Shown: positions 56,999 to 64,000 of the stretch, piece by piece | Numbering within the stretch: position 1 is the first letter of the stretch | Layout: each line of letters starts with the position of its first letter | NCBI RefSeq assembly: GCF_902196125.1 | Contig: NZ_CABIKG010000007.1 | Span: 1-64,000 of the forward strand | DNA: 64,000 nt | Reading direction: 5' to 3' | Source: Helicobacter suis | GTDB lineage: Bacteria > Campylobacterota > Campylobacteria > Campylobacterales > Helicobacteraceae | Translations under genes and position numbers: made by a program | The notes under the pieces: generated by a model | Seen by the model: only the letters and a program-made list of their open reading frames with translations | The model's database searches: none | Told to the model about the DNA's origin: nothing

Positions 56999-57658
56999 TT
57001 AACGGCGCAACTTGGCATATTTAAACTCCACGCGCCCTAAACCTATAATATGCCCGCGCATGGCATCGTGTAGTTGCCCGATAAAAAAGGGCTTTTTTAA
57101 ATCTAAATGCGCCACATCTAAAGCATAAACTTGAATCAAATAATGGTGATCTTTATCAGGGGGCATGGGGCCAATATAATTGCTATTGGCTAGATTAGAA
57201 GCCTGTTTTTCCTCCGCGCTTAAAGAAGACACGGTATAACCTTCTGTGAGTGAATTAATCCCTTGATCAATGTGTTTATCCTCTACAGAGGCATTTTCTG
57301 CTAGCTTAGTTTCTGTAATATTGCCCACCACCCAGTGGATAAAGGGTCTTCCTTTTCCCCCAGAGGTTGCCGCGTCATAATCAACTAGTTCTAAAGCATA
57401 ACTCTTAGCCCCCGCTACACTCTCCCAGCTAATTTCAGGTGATCGTCTAGGAATGCCCTGTTGATCTAAAAAGCTAGCATCAGCATTGCCCCCAAACTTA
57501 GAATCTAAAAACCCGTGTGTATCTGTATGGATAAAAACTTTAAAAAATTGCATGTGTTTTCCTTTGTGTTGGTGTTGTTGTTTAAGATGCATGATTTGAT
57601 CGCAGTTAGCCATTGCGCTAAACATACAAGCTAATAAAAAAACCCTTAAAATGTACAT
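56999..57658 (-). CDS. YbhB/YbcL-type PEBP (Raf kinase inhibitor-like) protein
   Basis: 219 residues of the phosphatidylethanolamine-binding protein family. A signal peptide with AMANC could act as a lipoprotein lipobox. Motifs: GIPRRSPEISWESV near residue 68, then PFIHWVVGNI near 104 and YIGPMPPDKDHHYLIQVYALD near 162, which line the anion-binding site. Role in bacteria is uncertain. I recall a relative in H. pylori (HP0218). Confidence 0.85.
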   Translation of the reverse strand: MYILRVFLLACMFSAMANCDQIMHLKQQHQHKGKHMQFFKVFIHTDTHGFLDSKFGGNADASFLDQQGIPRRSPEISWESVAGAKSYALELVDYDAATSGGKGRPFIHWVVGNITETKLAENASVEDKHIDQGINSLTEGYTVSSLSAEEKQASNLANSNYIGPMPPDKDHHYLIQVYALDVAHLDLKKPFFIGQLHDAMRGHIIGLGRVEFKYAKLRR

Positions 57659-57718
57659 CTCTCTCCCCTTAGAGATTAGATTAACTAATCTTAACAGAGA
57701 ATATTACAAGTAACTTGG

Positions 57719-58678
57719 TTAATGCCCTAAACGCCTCTTAAGCACCTGAGCCACATCAAAACCGGCATTAAGCCCAATGCCAATACTAGCCCCAGATTTA
57801 TAAAGAATATCGCCCACTATAAATAAATTAGAAATATTGCTTTCTTGTTCCTCGCTCACAACAGGCAAATTACCCGCGCCCAAAGCCACCCCGCATTTTT
57901 TTAAAAATTCTAAGGGCGTGGATCCGCCAATAGCAAACAAAACCCTATCATAAAGCGCATGCGTGTTATCTTTAAAGTTGACCTTAATTTGCCCCTCGCA
58001 AGCCTCTAAGCCCTCAATCTCTACTCCTAGCTTTTTAGAGAGATTTTTAGAAAAAGCCTCCTCTAGTGCCTTTAAATTTTCCTCATTGACACGGCTAAAG
58101 CTGCTTTGTCTGTAATTAAGCGTAGTGGTGTTGGTATTAGCTAGAGCAATGGCATACTCCACAGCCGAATTACCCCCACCTACAACTAAGACCTTTTCAT
58201 TTTCTTTACAATCATTAATGGTATAAACCACCTGATGCATAACCTCTACTGGAATGGGATAACTTGGGCGGTTGGGTTGCCCCATTTTACCAATGGCAAT
58301 CACTACATGTTTAGCGTGTAGTACCGCGTTTTTGGCTGTTAGAACTTCAAAAACATCTTGTTTTTTTTGCACACTTTCTACGGCTGTTTGGTAAAAAACC
58401 GGGGTTTTATACTTTTCTAAAACCCGCTCAAACACTAATAAAGTTTGCTCTTTATCCATGTCTGTAAAGGGAATATTCCCCCTAATATCTACTACCTGTT
58501 TGCGATAATCCTTATCCACCCGTTTGTGTGCTTTATAATATTTGCGTAGCATGCCACAGCACTGTTCATCTTTTTCACACAGCAGGACCTTTTCAATCCC
58601 ATTTATTTGGCACTCAATAGCTGCAGCAATCCCGCTAGGCCCAGCCCCCACAACCACCACATCATACAACTCACTCAT
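57719..58678 (-). CDS. Flavoprotein of the thioredoxin reductase-like/YpdA group
   Basis: 319 residues with two Rossmann motifs: FAD at VVVVGAGPSGIAAAIE (residues 7-22) and NAD(P) at VLVVGGGNSAVEYAIALA near 165. The FAD-anchoring end NLFIVGDILYKSGASIGIGL is clear. It has no CxxC redox pair, unlike thioredoxin reductase; it does have a CC pair (QCCGM) at about residues 40-41. Likely a bacillithiol-disulfide-reductase-like or ferredoxin-NADP reductase. H. pylori has a relative (HP1164, from memory). Ends next to the ccoS gene. Confidence 0.85.
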   Translation of the reverse strand: MSELYDVVVVGAGPSGIAAAIECQINGIEKVLLCEKDEQCCGMLRKYYKAHKRVDKDYRKQVVDIRGNIPFTDMDKEQTLLVFERVLEKYKTPVFYQTAVESVQKKQDVFEVLTAKNAVLHAKHVVIAIGKMGQPNRPSYPIPVEVMHQVVYTINDCKENEKVLVVGGGNSAVEYAIALANTNTTTLNYRQSSFSRVNEENLKALEEAFSKNLSKKLGVEIEGLEACEGQIKVNFKDNTHALYDRVLFAIGGSTPLEFLKKCGVALGAGNLPVVSEEQESNISNLFIVGDILYKSGASIGIGLNAGFDVAQVLKRRLGH

Positions 58679-58681
58679 GAA

Positions 58682-58879
58682 CTATCCTTTCTTAAGCTTT
58701 TTGGCCTCTTCCTCTTTAGCTAGGTTGAGATCTTCAGGGCCATCATAAAGCAAAGATTCTAACATTTTTTTCTCATCGCTAAATTGCTTGCCCTTTAAAC
58801 CCCATAAAAAAATGAGTAGCCCCACTAAGCCTAAGGTAAGTGAAACAAAAAGCATTAAAAAAAGCGTATTGGTGTGCAT
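58682..58879 (-). CDS. ccoS: Cytochrome oxidase maturation protein CcoS
   Basis: A 65-residue single-pass membrane protein with LFLMLFVSLTLGLVGLLIF, then WGLKGKQFSDEKKMLESLL and a charged tail. The GxKxGQFDD-like juncture after the helix (here KGKQFSDEK) is the mark of CcoS/FixS, which helps insert cofactors into the cbb3 oxidase. It lies directly between alaS and the flavoprotein gene, on one operon. Confidence 0.75.
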   Translation of the reverse strand: MHTNTLFLMLFVSLTLGLVGLLIFLWGLKGKQFSDEKKMLESLLYDGPEDLNLAKEEEAKKLKKG

Positions 58880-61477
58880 TTAATTTTGCAAAATCTCCAG
58901 AGTTTTTTGGTAGATAGCCTCTTGTAGGGTTTTGATTTCTTGCGGGCTAAAATCCCCCTCTTTTACCAATACAAAAGACACATGATCGCTACGGCCTCCC
59001 CCCTTGCTCACATAGCCTAAATCCTTTGCATGGTTTTTTAAAGCCTCTAGCAAGAGAAGCATATCTGCGCTCTTAACTGATTTTAACACCCACTCCAAGC
59101 AACCCTTTTGTAGATTGTGGTACTCAAAAAGCGCCACTACAGACTCCCCTCTACTTTTATAAAGATCTACAAAGGCAAAAAAATCATTTAGATGTTCTTT
59201 TAGCCCTCTGAGTACAGCTAAGGGGAAGTTTTGCCCGGGGATAGGATAAAGAGTGGGTTTTTGGGTGGGTTTAGGGCTTTTAGAAGTTTGATCTTTTTGG
59301 AGGGCTTTTAAAATATCATGGGTTTTAAGCCTTTGGCGCGCCTCTTTAAGAATACGGCGCTCTTGCATAATAAAATCATAATACGCCTCCCCACACACCG
59401 CCTCAATGCGCCTCACCCCCGCACTCACGCTAGAAACTTTTATAATAGCAAAGCCTCCAATTTGTGCGCTATTTTGCACATGTACCCCCCCGCAGGCCTC
59501 AACACTGCCTGCAATCTTAACCACCCGTACCTGCTCTAAATATTTATCCTCAAAAAGCATGATAGCCCCGCTTTCTTTAGCCTGTAAAGCCTGCATATTT
59601 TCCACGCTTGTGGGCATGGCTAGGGCGATTTTGGCATTGACAAAGGCTTCTATCTGCTCTATTTCTGTATCGTCTAAGTTGCGGTAAAAACTAAAATCAA
59701 AGCGCAAACGGCTAGGTTCAATGTGGCTACCCTTTTGCTGGATTTCTACCTTTTTGTTTTCCTCTCTAGCCTTTTTGCCTAAAATTTCACGCAAGGCTAA
59801 ATGCAGTAAATGCGTGGCGCTGTGGTGTTTGGCAATCTCTAAACGATGGCTTACCTGAGCAATCACGCTATCACCCACCCCTAAACTAGCTCCCTCTACC
59901 AACTCTACAGAGCTGATATTAATTTCTCCTACCTTTTGGGTATCTAGGACATGGGCGCATAAAACATGGTTACTATCTAAGATCACCCCTTTATCCCCAA
60001 TAGGTCCGCCTCCTTGTGCATAAAATGGGGTTTTATCTAGCACTAAAAAAGCCCTATTAGCTTCCTCTTGATAAAGTGCTAAGACTCTAGCCTGCACACT
60101 CTCACACTCATAGCCCACAAAAATATTAGGTGCAAGGGCGCTTAAATCTAAATTTTTAAACCCCTCTTTGGCATGGCTTTGTTTAAACTGGGATCGTTGC
60201 TGTTGTTCTTGCATGCAGGCTTGGTACTCTTCTAAATTAATCGTGATATTTTTATGGCGCAACATATCCATCGTTAAATCCAAAGGAAAACCATAGGTAT
60301 CATAAAGCTTAAAAGCCACCGCCCCGCTAAAAACAGAGCCGCTACACTCTTTTAAAGCACTTTCAAATAAATGCATGCCTTTATCCAAAGTGGCTAAAAA
60401 TAATTCCTCCTCAGCTCTGCACTCAGCTTCTATACTCTCTTTATGTTCTGCAAGTAAAGGATAATCTGGCATTAAGCCACATAGATAACCTAAAATTTTA
60501 TAGAAAAAAGGCTCTTCTAGCTGTTTTTGTTGGGCTTGTTTGAGTAAATAGCCATGCCTAAGTGCGCGCCTTAAAATGCGGCGCAAAACATAACCCCGCC
60601 CCGTATTTTCAAAATACACCCCCATTGCTAGCAAAAACCCCACACTCCTAGCGTGATCGGCTAGCACTCTAAAAGATTCAAGATGATCTGTATAATTTAG
60701 ATCAAAAACCTCTCCAATGCAAGAAATCAAGGGTCTAAAAAGCGAGCTATCAAAATTATTTTGTACCCCCTCTAAAAGCGCTTGTACCCTCTCTAAACCC
60801 ATGCCTGTATCAATACAAGGCCGCTCTAGTGGGGTTAAAACCCCCGTACTTGAGCGCTCATATTGCATGAAAACTAGATTCCAGATTTCTAAAAAGCGAT
60901 CCCCCTCTCCTCCAAAATAATCCTCCGCAGAATGAAAATACTTTTCCCCCTGATCAATATAAATTTCACTGCAATAGCCACAAGGCCCCACATCAGCCAT
61001 TTGCCAAAAATTATCCGCATCGCCCATAGCTTTAATGTGGCTAGCAGGCACAAACTTTTGCCACAGCTTATAAGCTTCTTGATCTTTTTCATGCACGCTG
61101 ATATAAATATCTTTTGAATCAAAGTTTAAATGGCGGTGTACAAATTCAAAGGCATAAGCAATTGCCTCTTCTTTAAAATAATCAAAAAAGGAAAAATTAC
61201 CCAGCATTTCAAATAAAGTATGGTGACGGTTGGTATAGCCCACATTTTCTAAATCGTTATGTTTGCCCCCTGCGCGCATGCATAGCTGGGCACTAGTGGC
61301 CTTATTACAAAAAGGTTTGGCTTTGCCTAGGAAAATATCTTTAAATTGCACCATGCCCGCATTAGTAAAGAGTAAAGAAGAATCTTGGGGCACTAAACTT
61401 GAGCTAGGCACGAGTAAGTGATCAAGATTTTTAAAATACCCTAGAAAAGCCTTTTTAATATCCATGTTACCCGCCAA
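58880..61477 (-). CDS. alaS: Alanine--tRNA ligase
   Basis: Charges tRNA-Ala. 865 residues with the class II core (LFTNAGMVQFKDIFLG near 35; MGLERVQALLEGVQNN near 225), the editing domain metal site HSATHLLHLALRE near 560 and CGGVHV near 665, and the C-terminal DHALA-like domain (GGRSDHVSFVL). Its stop is one base from ccoS. The 750 bases upstream hold only relics. Confidence 0.97.
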   Translation of the reverse strand: MAGNMDIKKAFLGYFKNLDHLLVPSSSLVPQDSSLLFTNAGMVQFKDIFLGKAKPFCNKATSAQLCMRAGGKHNDLENVGYTNRHHTLFEMLGNFSFFDYFKEEAIAYAFEFVHRHLNFDSKDIYISVHEKDQEAYKLWQKFVPASHIKAMGDADNFWQMADVGPCGYCSEIYIDQGEKYFHSAEDYFGGEGDRFLEIWNLVFMQYERSSTGVLTPLERPCIDTGMGLERVQALLEGVQNNFDSSLFRPLISCIGEVFDLNYTDHLESFRVLADHARSVGFLLAMGVYFENTGRGYVLRRILRRALRHGYLLKQAQQKQLEEPFFYKILGYLCGLMPDYPLLAEHKESIEAECRAEEELFLATLDKGMHLFESALKECSGSVFSGAVAFKLYDTYGFPLDLTMDMLRHKNITINLEEYQACMQEQQQRSQFKQSHAKEGFKNLDLSALAPNIFVGYECESVQARVLALYQEEANRAFLVLDKTPFYAQGGGPIGDKGVILDSNHVLCAHVLDTQKVGEINISSVELVEGASLGVGDSVIAQVSHRLEIAKHHSATHLLHLALREILGKKAREENKKVEIQQKGSHIEPSRLRFDFSFYRNLDDTEIEQIEAFVNAKIALAMPTSVENMQALQAKESGAIMLFEDKYLEQVRVVKIAGSVEACGGVHVQNSAQIGGFAIIKVSSVSAGVRRIEAVCGEAYYDFIMQERRILKEARQRLKTHDILKALQKDQTSKSPKPTQKPTLYPIPGQNFPLAVLRGLKEHLNDFFAFVDLYKSRGESVVALFEYHNLQKGCLEWVLKSVKSADMLLLLEALKNHAKDLGYVSKGGGRSDHVSFVLVKEGDFSPQEIKTLQEAIYQKTLEILQN

Positions 61478-61605
61478 ATATTTTAACCCTAAAAACCTAA
61501 GTTACGCAAGATTTTAGCTTGAGAAAGTACTTTAACATAATTTTAGGCTTTTAGTATCCATTAAATGCTCTTTTAACTGGCTATTTTATCACTTTAAGGG
61601 GGTTT

Positions 61606-61791
61606 TAAGAAATGAATTTAAAAAATGAAGGGTGAAAGGTTTTTTATTCTCCCCTCGCTAATTTCTTGAATTTCGCTAAAAACACAATCAAGAATATAAG
61701 CATTGCTAAACAAGGCCTCTTTGTTGGTTAGCCCGGTTAAAATATGTGATCTTAAAGTTTCTTTATCATATCGTGCGTAAAACTCCGTCCT
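61606..61791 (-). pseudogene. Orphan C-terminal fragment
   Basis: Starting just after a TAA at 61792 and without a start codon, 61 codons read TEFYARYDKETLRSHILTG, then SNAYILDCVFSEIQE and end at TAA 61608. It looks like the end of a real protein whose beginning was cut off, probably by the IS-type insertion 140 bases away. Family unknown. Confidence 0.4.
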
Positions 61792-61928
61792 TTAGGGTGT
61801 AAGATGTAAGCACCTAGAGCTAACGATCAATAACTAACGCAATCTAATAGTGCGAGCGCTATCTCACAACGGCATTGATCAATAAAACTTACAAGGCGGT
61901 ATTTTTTCTCTAAATGTAGCGAAACTTT

Positions 61929-61975
61929 TTGACACACTCCCCATAGCTAAAGCTAGGGGATTCTAGGATCACCAA
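61929..61975 (-). mobile_element. IS608-type right end, solitary (locus 3)
   Basis: CCCCTAGCTTTAGCTATGGGG is the imperfect subterminal palindrome of IS608-type elements, followed by AGTGTGTCAA with the TCAA cleavage end at 61929-61932. No left end or TnpA/TnpB gene is seen in the neighbourhood. Confidence 0.7.
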
Positions 61976-62035
61976 GGTTTACCCGCTAGGCGGGTCTTAC
62001 AGCCTCTACTCTAAGAGTTGATGCCTCAACTATAT
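61929..62035 (-). ncRNA. Stand-alone omega-RNA-like transcript, IS608-type (locus 3)
   Basis: The minus strand folds into GTTGA/TCAAC (62017-62030), CCCGC/GCGGG (61982-61994) and the terminal hairpin (61939-61959). The sequence CTTGGTGATCCTAGAATCCC just before the last hairpin closely resembles the conserved end of IS608-type reRNAs. The scaffold differs from loci 1 and 2, yet the promoter-like block in front is the same. No tnpB is present. Confidence 0.55.
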
Positions 62036-62039
62036 GGCG

Positions 62040-62055
62040 GACATCATAACACAAA
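62040..62055 (-). promoter_or_regulatory. Promoter-like block of IS608-type scar
   Basis: Minus-strand GTTTTGTGTTATGATGTCC, with -10 TATGAT at 62043-62048 and the extended TGT, in the position of the block found in loci 1 and 2. Confidence 0.45.
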
Positions 62056-62226
62056 ACGCCTTAATTCGCTTAGCAAGCTTGCGGGCTTTAGCACGCAGTG
62101 GTAATAGTCGGGGGTATGTTCTCAACATAATTTATTGCTTGCTGCATGTGGGAAGGATACAGCATAGAACATGGATAGTCCAAATCTAAAGAGAATAATT
62201 GTTATGAGCGCCGGTTACATCCCCTA

Positions 62227-62868
62227 GTGGCTTATTTTGCTTTTAATCAGTGGGGCGCACACACCAAGACTATTTACCATGAGGGCGCGCTAAAATCTAG
62301 CAAGGGTAAAAATTCTTGGCTCTATCCAGATATGGTTGGGGCAAGCTTTGCTTATAAGAATTTTGATCCAGCTTTGCGTGAATTTGTGGAGAAATTTGAT
62401 CTGTTGCCCTTGAAACTCTTTTCTTTTGAGCTCAAACAAGAGATCACTTTAAGCAATTGTAGAGAACACTACTTTCAGGCCATTAGCAATAGCTCTTGGG
62501 CACATGAGGGGTATTTAGTAGCAAAGGAATTAAATACTGAAGATCATGATTTAATGGATTTGTTAAAACGCTTACACGCTAGCTTTGGCATTGGGGTTAT
62601 TTTGCTTAACACCGATGATATATCCAAAAGTCGCGTACTTTTTAATGCCCGCCTTAAAGACAATTTAGATCACACCATGCTAGGCGAGTTGTCCAAAAAC
62701 TCCCCTGATTTTCAAGAGTTTTTAAAGACCTTGAAACTTTTTCACGACGCGATTGAAAAAGGCTTGAGCGAACAAACCAAATTTGAAGGCTTTGAGAATG
62801 TCTTCTCAAGCCTTGATATGAAAGAATACATCAAGTCGGAGTTAAGAGGAGAGACCCAAGAGGTTTAG
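62227..62868 (+). pseudogene. HrgA-type protein, C-terminal part only
   Basis: A GTG-started 213-residue frame. The end matches what I recall of HrgA/COG2958 proteins near restriction-modification loci of H. pylori: KGKNSWLYPDMVGASF, then LFSFELKQEITLSNCREHYF, and SNSSWAHEGYLVAKEL. The N-terminal winged-helix region of the family is missing; upstream there is only the IS608-type scar. It may still be translated, but the truncation suggests loss of function. Confidence 0.6.
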
Positions 62869-62892
62869 CTTACTTAACCTATGAAGGCGGTT

Positions 62893-62921
62893 ATTTGTGT
62901 TTTAGATATTTAAACACAAAT
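62893..62921. repeat. 10-bp perfect inverted repeat
   Basis: ATTTGTGTTT (62893-62902) and AAACACAAAT (62912-62921) flank a nine-base loop. No T-tract follows, so it may be a transcript-stability hairpin or an operator. It lies in the gap between the HrgA fragment and the small repeat protein. Confidence 0.5.
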
Positions 62922-63034
62922 CTTAAGAGAGGAGGGAAAAACTATGATTGGATAAATACCCTTTTAAGGGGCGCTCAATCAGAGCAGGTTAGGGGCTTGT
63001 TGTTTTAACTTTTAAAATTTTTAAGGAGAAGATC

Positions 63035-63217
63035 ATGGCAATTAGTACAGCGGTTCAAAAAGGTTCACATGTTTATGTCTACAATGAAAAAAACAGCCAT
63101 ACACATACCTATAATGGGGAATTAGTGGGCTTTACTAATAGTACGGTGTCTGTCAAACAAAAAAATGGTCAAGTTTATGTCTACAATGAAAAAGGAAGCC
63201 ACACAGCTACGCACTAA
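63035..63217 (+). CDS. Small beta-repeat protein of unknown function
   Basis: 60 residues; GSHVYVYNEKNSHTHTYNGE at the N-terminal side is repeated as GQVYVYNEKGSHTATH at the end, with GFTNSTVSV between. It is likely two beta hairpins. AAGGAGAAGATC gives a strong ribosome site. Small proteins with the YVYxEKG pattern are widespread in epsilonproteobacteria as far as I recall. A perfect terminator follows. Confidence 0.75.
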   Translation: MAISTAVQKGSHVYVYNEKNSHTHTYNGELVGFTNSTVSVKQKNGQVYVYNEKGSHTATH

Positions 63218-63242
63218 CCACTTGATCACCATTTGCACTATT

Positions 63243-63264
63243 AGCCCCTAGTGGGGCTATTTTT
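63243..63264 (+). terminator. Intrinsic terminator of the small repeat protein gene
   Basis: AGCCCC (63243-63248) pairs with GGGGCT (63253-63258) around TAGT, then ATTTTTC. It lies 25 bases after the stop. Confidence 0.75.
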
Positions 63265-63820
63265 CATTCTTATCTTTTTAATTAAAGGGATTTTTGTGGT
63301 ATCTAAGCAATACCAGTTTACAAGAAATCATGCATGCCTTAATGTATCTCTAATTATGAGTAAACGCACCATTATCACTATCTAAACAAACATGTGAAGG
63401 TTTTTGAGGAATCTTTGGGGGATTATTTAGATCACTAAAGAGTGGGGGCAGCACTTCACAGAGCTAGCATAACCATACAGCCACTAAAGCCACTATAACA
63501 CGATGCTAGAAGATTATAGGAGCAACTAATAAAACCACGCTTCCCTTAGCACTCTGGGGCTAGCACCCCCAAACCCTTTAAAGGCGGCTTTAGAAACTAA
63601 GTTTGGAAAGTTACACATTTGGTAGTTAGCAATACAAAAGCTTAGCATTAGAGTAATAGTGCTAGAGATTGCACAACACAATATCAGGGCAATTATTTAG
63701 CTTGCTTGGTGGTACTTGTAACACAATTTACACTCCAACCACTTAAGGTGGCTGGGGTCTTTGCTTAAGAATAGTTTAACAAGAATATAAGATCAAAGTC
63801 AGCATGGCGTAGAAAAAGCT
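63265..63820. other. Intergenic stretch with no recognised gene
   Basis: About 550 bases with stops in every frame. A G/C-rich patch (63545-63580) and a CCACTTAAGGTGG palindrome near 63739-63751 are visible, but no RNA or gene signature. Confidence 0.5.
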
Positions 63821-64000
63821 TTAGTGTGAGCAACCACACCCGCCGCCGCAACATTTAGCTTTAGGTTGTCCTTTTAAAATTTCTTGTTCAGAAGGCTCTC
63901 TAAAACCTAAAACTTTGAGTTTAAAGCTAAGTTCTTTACCGGCTAAGGGGTGGTTATAATCTAACATCACCATGTGATCGCTAAAATCTTTCACACTCAC
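63821..64000 (-). CDS. slyD: FKBP-type peptidyl-prolyl isomerase SlyD, C-terminal part
   Basis: The last 59 residues of SlyD, a chaperone that also carries nickel. [17 protein letters not shown] is the end of the FKBP core and insert region, followed by a short Cys/His-rich, metal-binding tail with [10 protein letters not shown]. The gene enters from the right edge. Nickel handling by SlyD fits NikR and the CznABC pump in this window. Confidence 0.9.
   Translation of the reverse strand: MSVKDFSDHMVMLDYNHPLAGKELSFKLKVLGFREPSEQEILKGQPKAKCCGGGCGCSH

Noticed and set aside
61771-61800. A second IS200/IS605-type right end (CCTAAAGGACGGAGTTTTACG)
   Set aside because: The string resembles some IS ends, but no clear palindrome follows, so it was not called.
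63265-63820. tRNA or small RNA gene in the last intergenic stretch
   Set aside because: No cloverleaf or T-loop sequence was found.

Overview
The window looks like chromosome of a gastric, non-pylori Helicobacter. Protein families and local gene order repeatedly match what I recall of H. pylori: lgt - RluA-type synthase - waaA - zinc-ribbon coiled-coil protein - Nif3 - glyQ - gpsA; cznA-cznB-cznC-glyS; fliF-fliG-fliH-dxs; flgP next to an OmpP1/FadL porin; and mreC-mreB-clpX-lpxA-fabZ. A nickel regulator (NikR) and a Czn-type metal efflux pump fit a urease-bearing gastric species. Other parts differ from H. pylori: a PAS-PAS soluble chemoreceptor, a Mu-like prophage graveyard, a methylase/HerA/NurA island, and many degraded mobile-element scars. 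Species cannot be fixed from the sequence alone.

Layout. 1-819: edge of a phage-type gene, then degraded coding sequence. 820-9172: a long minus-strand housekeeping run (miaA, rsfS, nadD, nikR, lgt, rRNA/tRNA pseudouridine synthase, waaA, flagellar zinc-ribbon protein, Nif3, glyQ, gpsA). 9270-9490: a stand-alone IS605-type right end with an omega-RNA-like scaffold. 9487-17239: metal efflux operon (DUF3240-like, cznA, cznB, cznC) joined to glyS. 17359-20735: plus-strand lysozyme-fold protein, gpmI, fbp and a small Cys-rich protein. 20773-25438: a decaying methyltransferase - HerA-type ATPase - NurA-type nuclease module with several frameshifts and a 445-bp internal tandem duplication. 25566-30454: MFS exporter, ABC-F ATPase, pgpA, then a poly-G tract and a PAS-PAS chemoreceptor. 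30504-30666: an inverted, deleted second copy of part of the methyltransferase. 30794-36844: dxs, fliH, fliG, fliF, PAP2 phosphatase. 36972-41920: TOBE-like protein, FadL-type porin, flagellar lipoproteins, modB, modA. 42036-47341: riboflavin gene, nuclease scrap, tiny lipoprotein, second IS605-type scar, mutY, family 25 glycosyltransferase, DegT aminotransferase, YagU protein. 47345-49440: SDR relic and Mu-like phage relics, including a possible MuF-type toxin fragment with two paralogous small genes. 49443-61477: secreted protein, large glycosyltransferase-like protein, mreC, mreB, clpX, lpxA, fabZ, PEBP protein, flavoprotein, ccoS, alaS. 61606-64000: decayed genes, an IS608-type right end, an HrgA-type fragment, a small repeat protein and the 3' end of slyD.

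The observations I would follow first are (i) three IS605/IS608-type right ends, each with a folded omega-RNA-like leader and the same promoter-like block, and none with a tnpB gene, and (ii) the methyltransferase-HerA-NurA module, which reads like a defence or DNA-processing island in decay. Two of the scar RNAs have base changes that keep a long stem paired, which argues for RNA function or recent function. No tRNA, rRNA or CRISPR array was seen.
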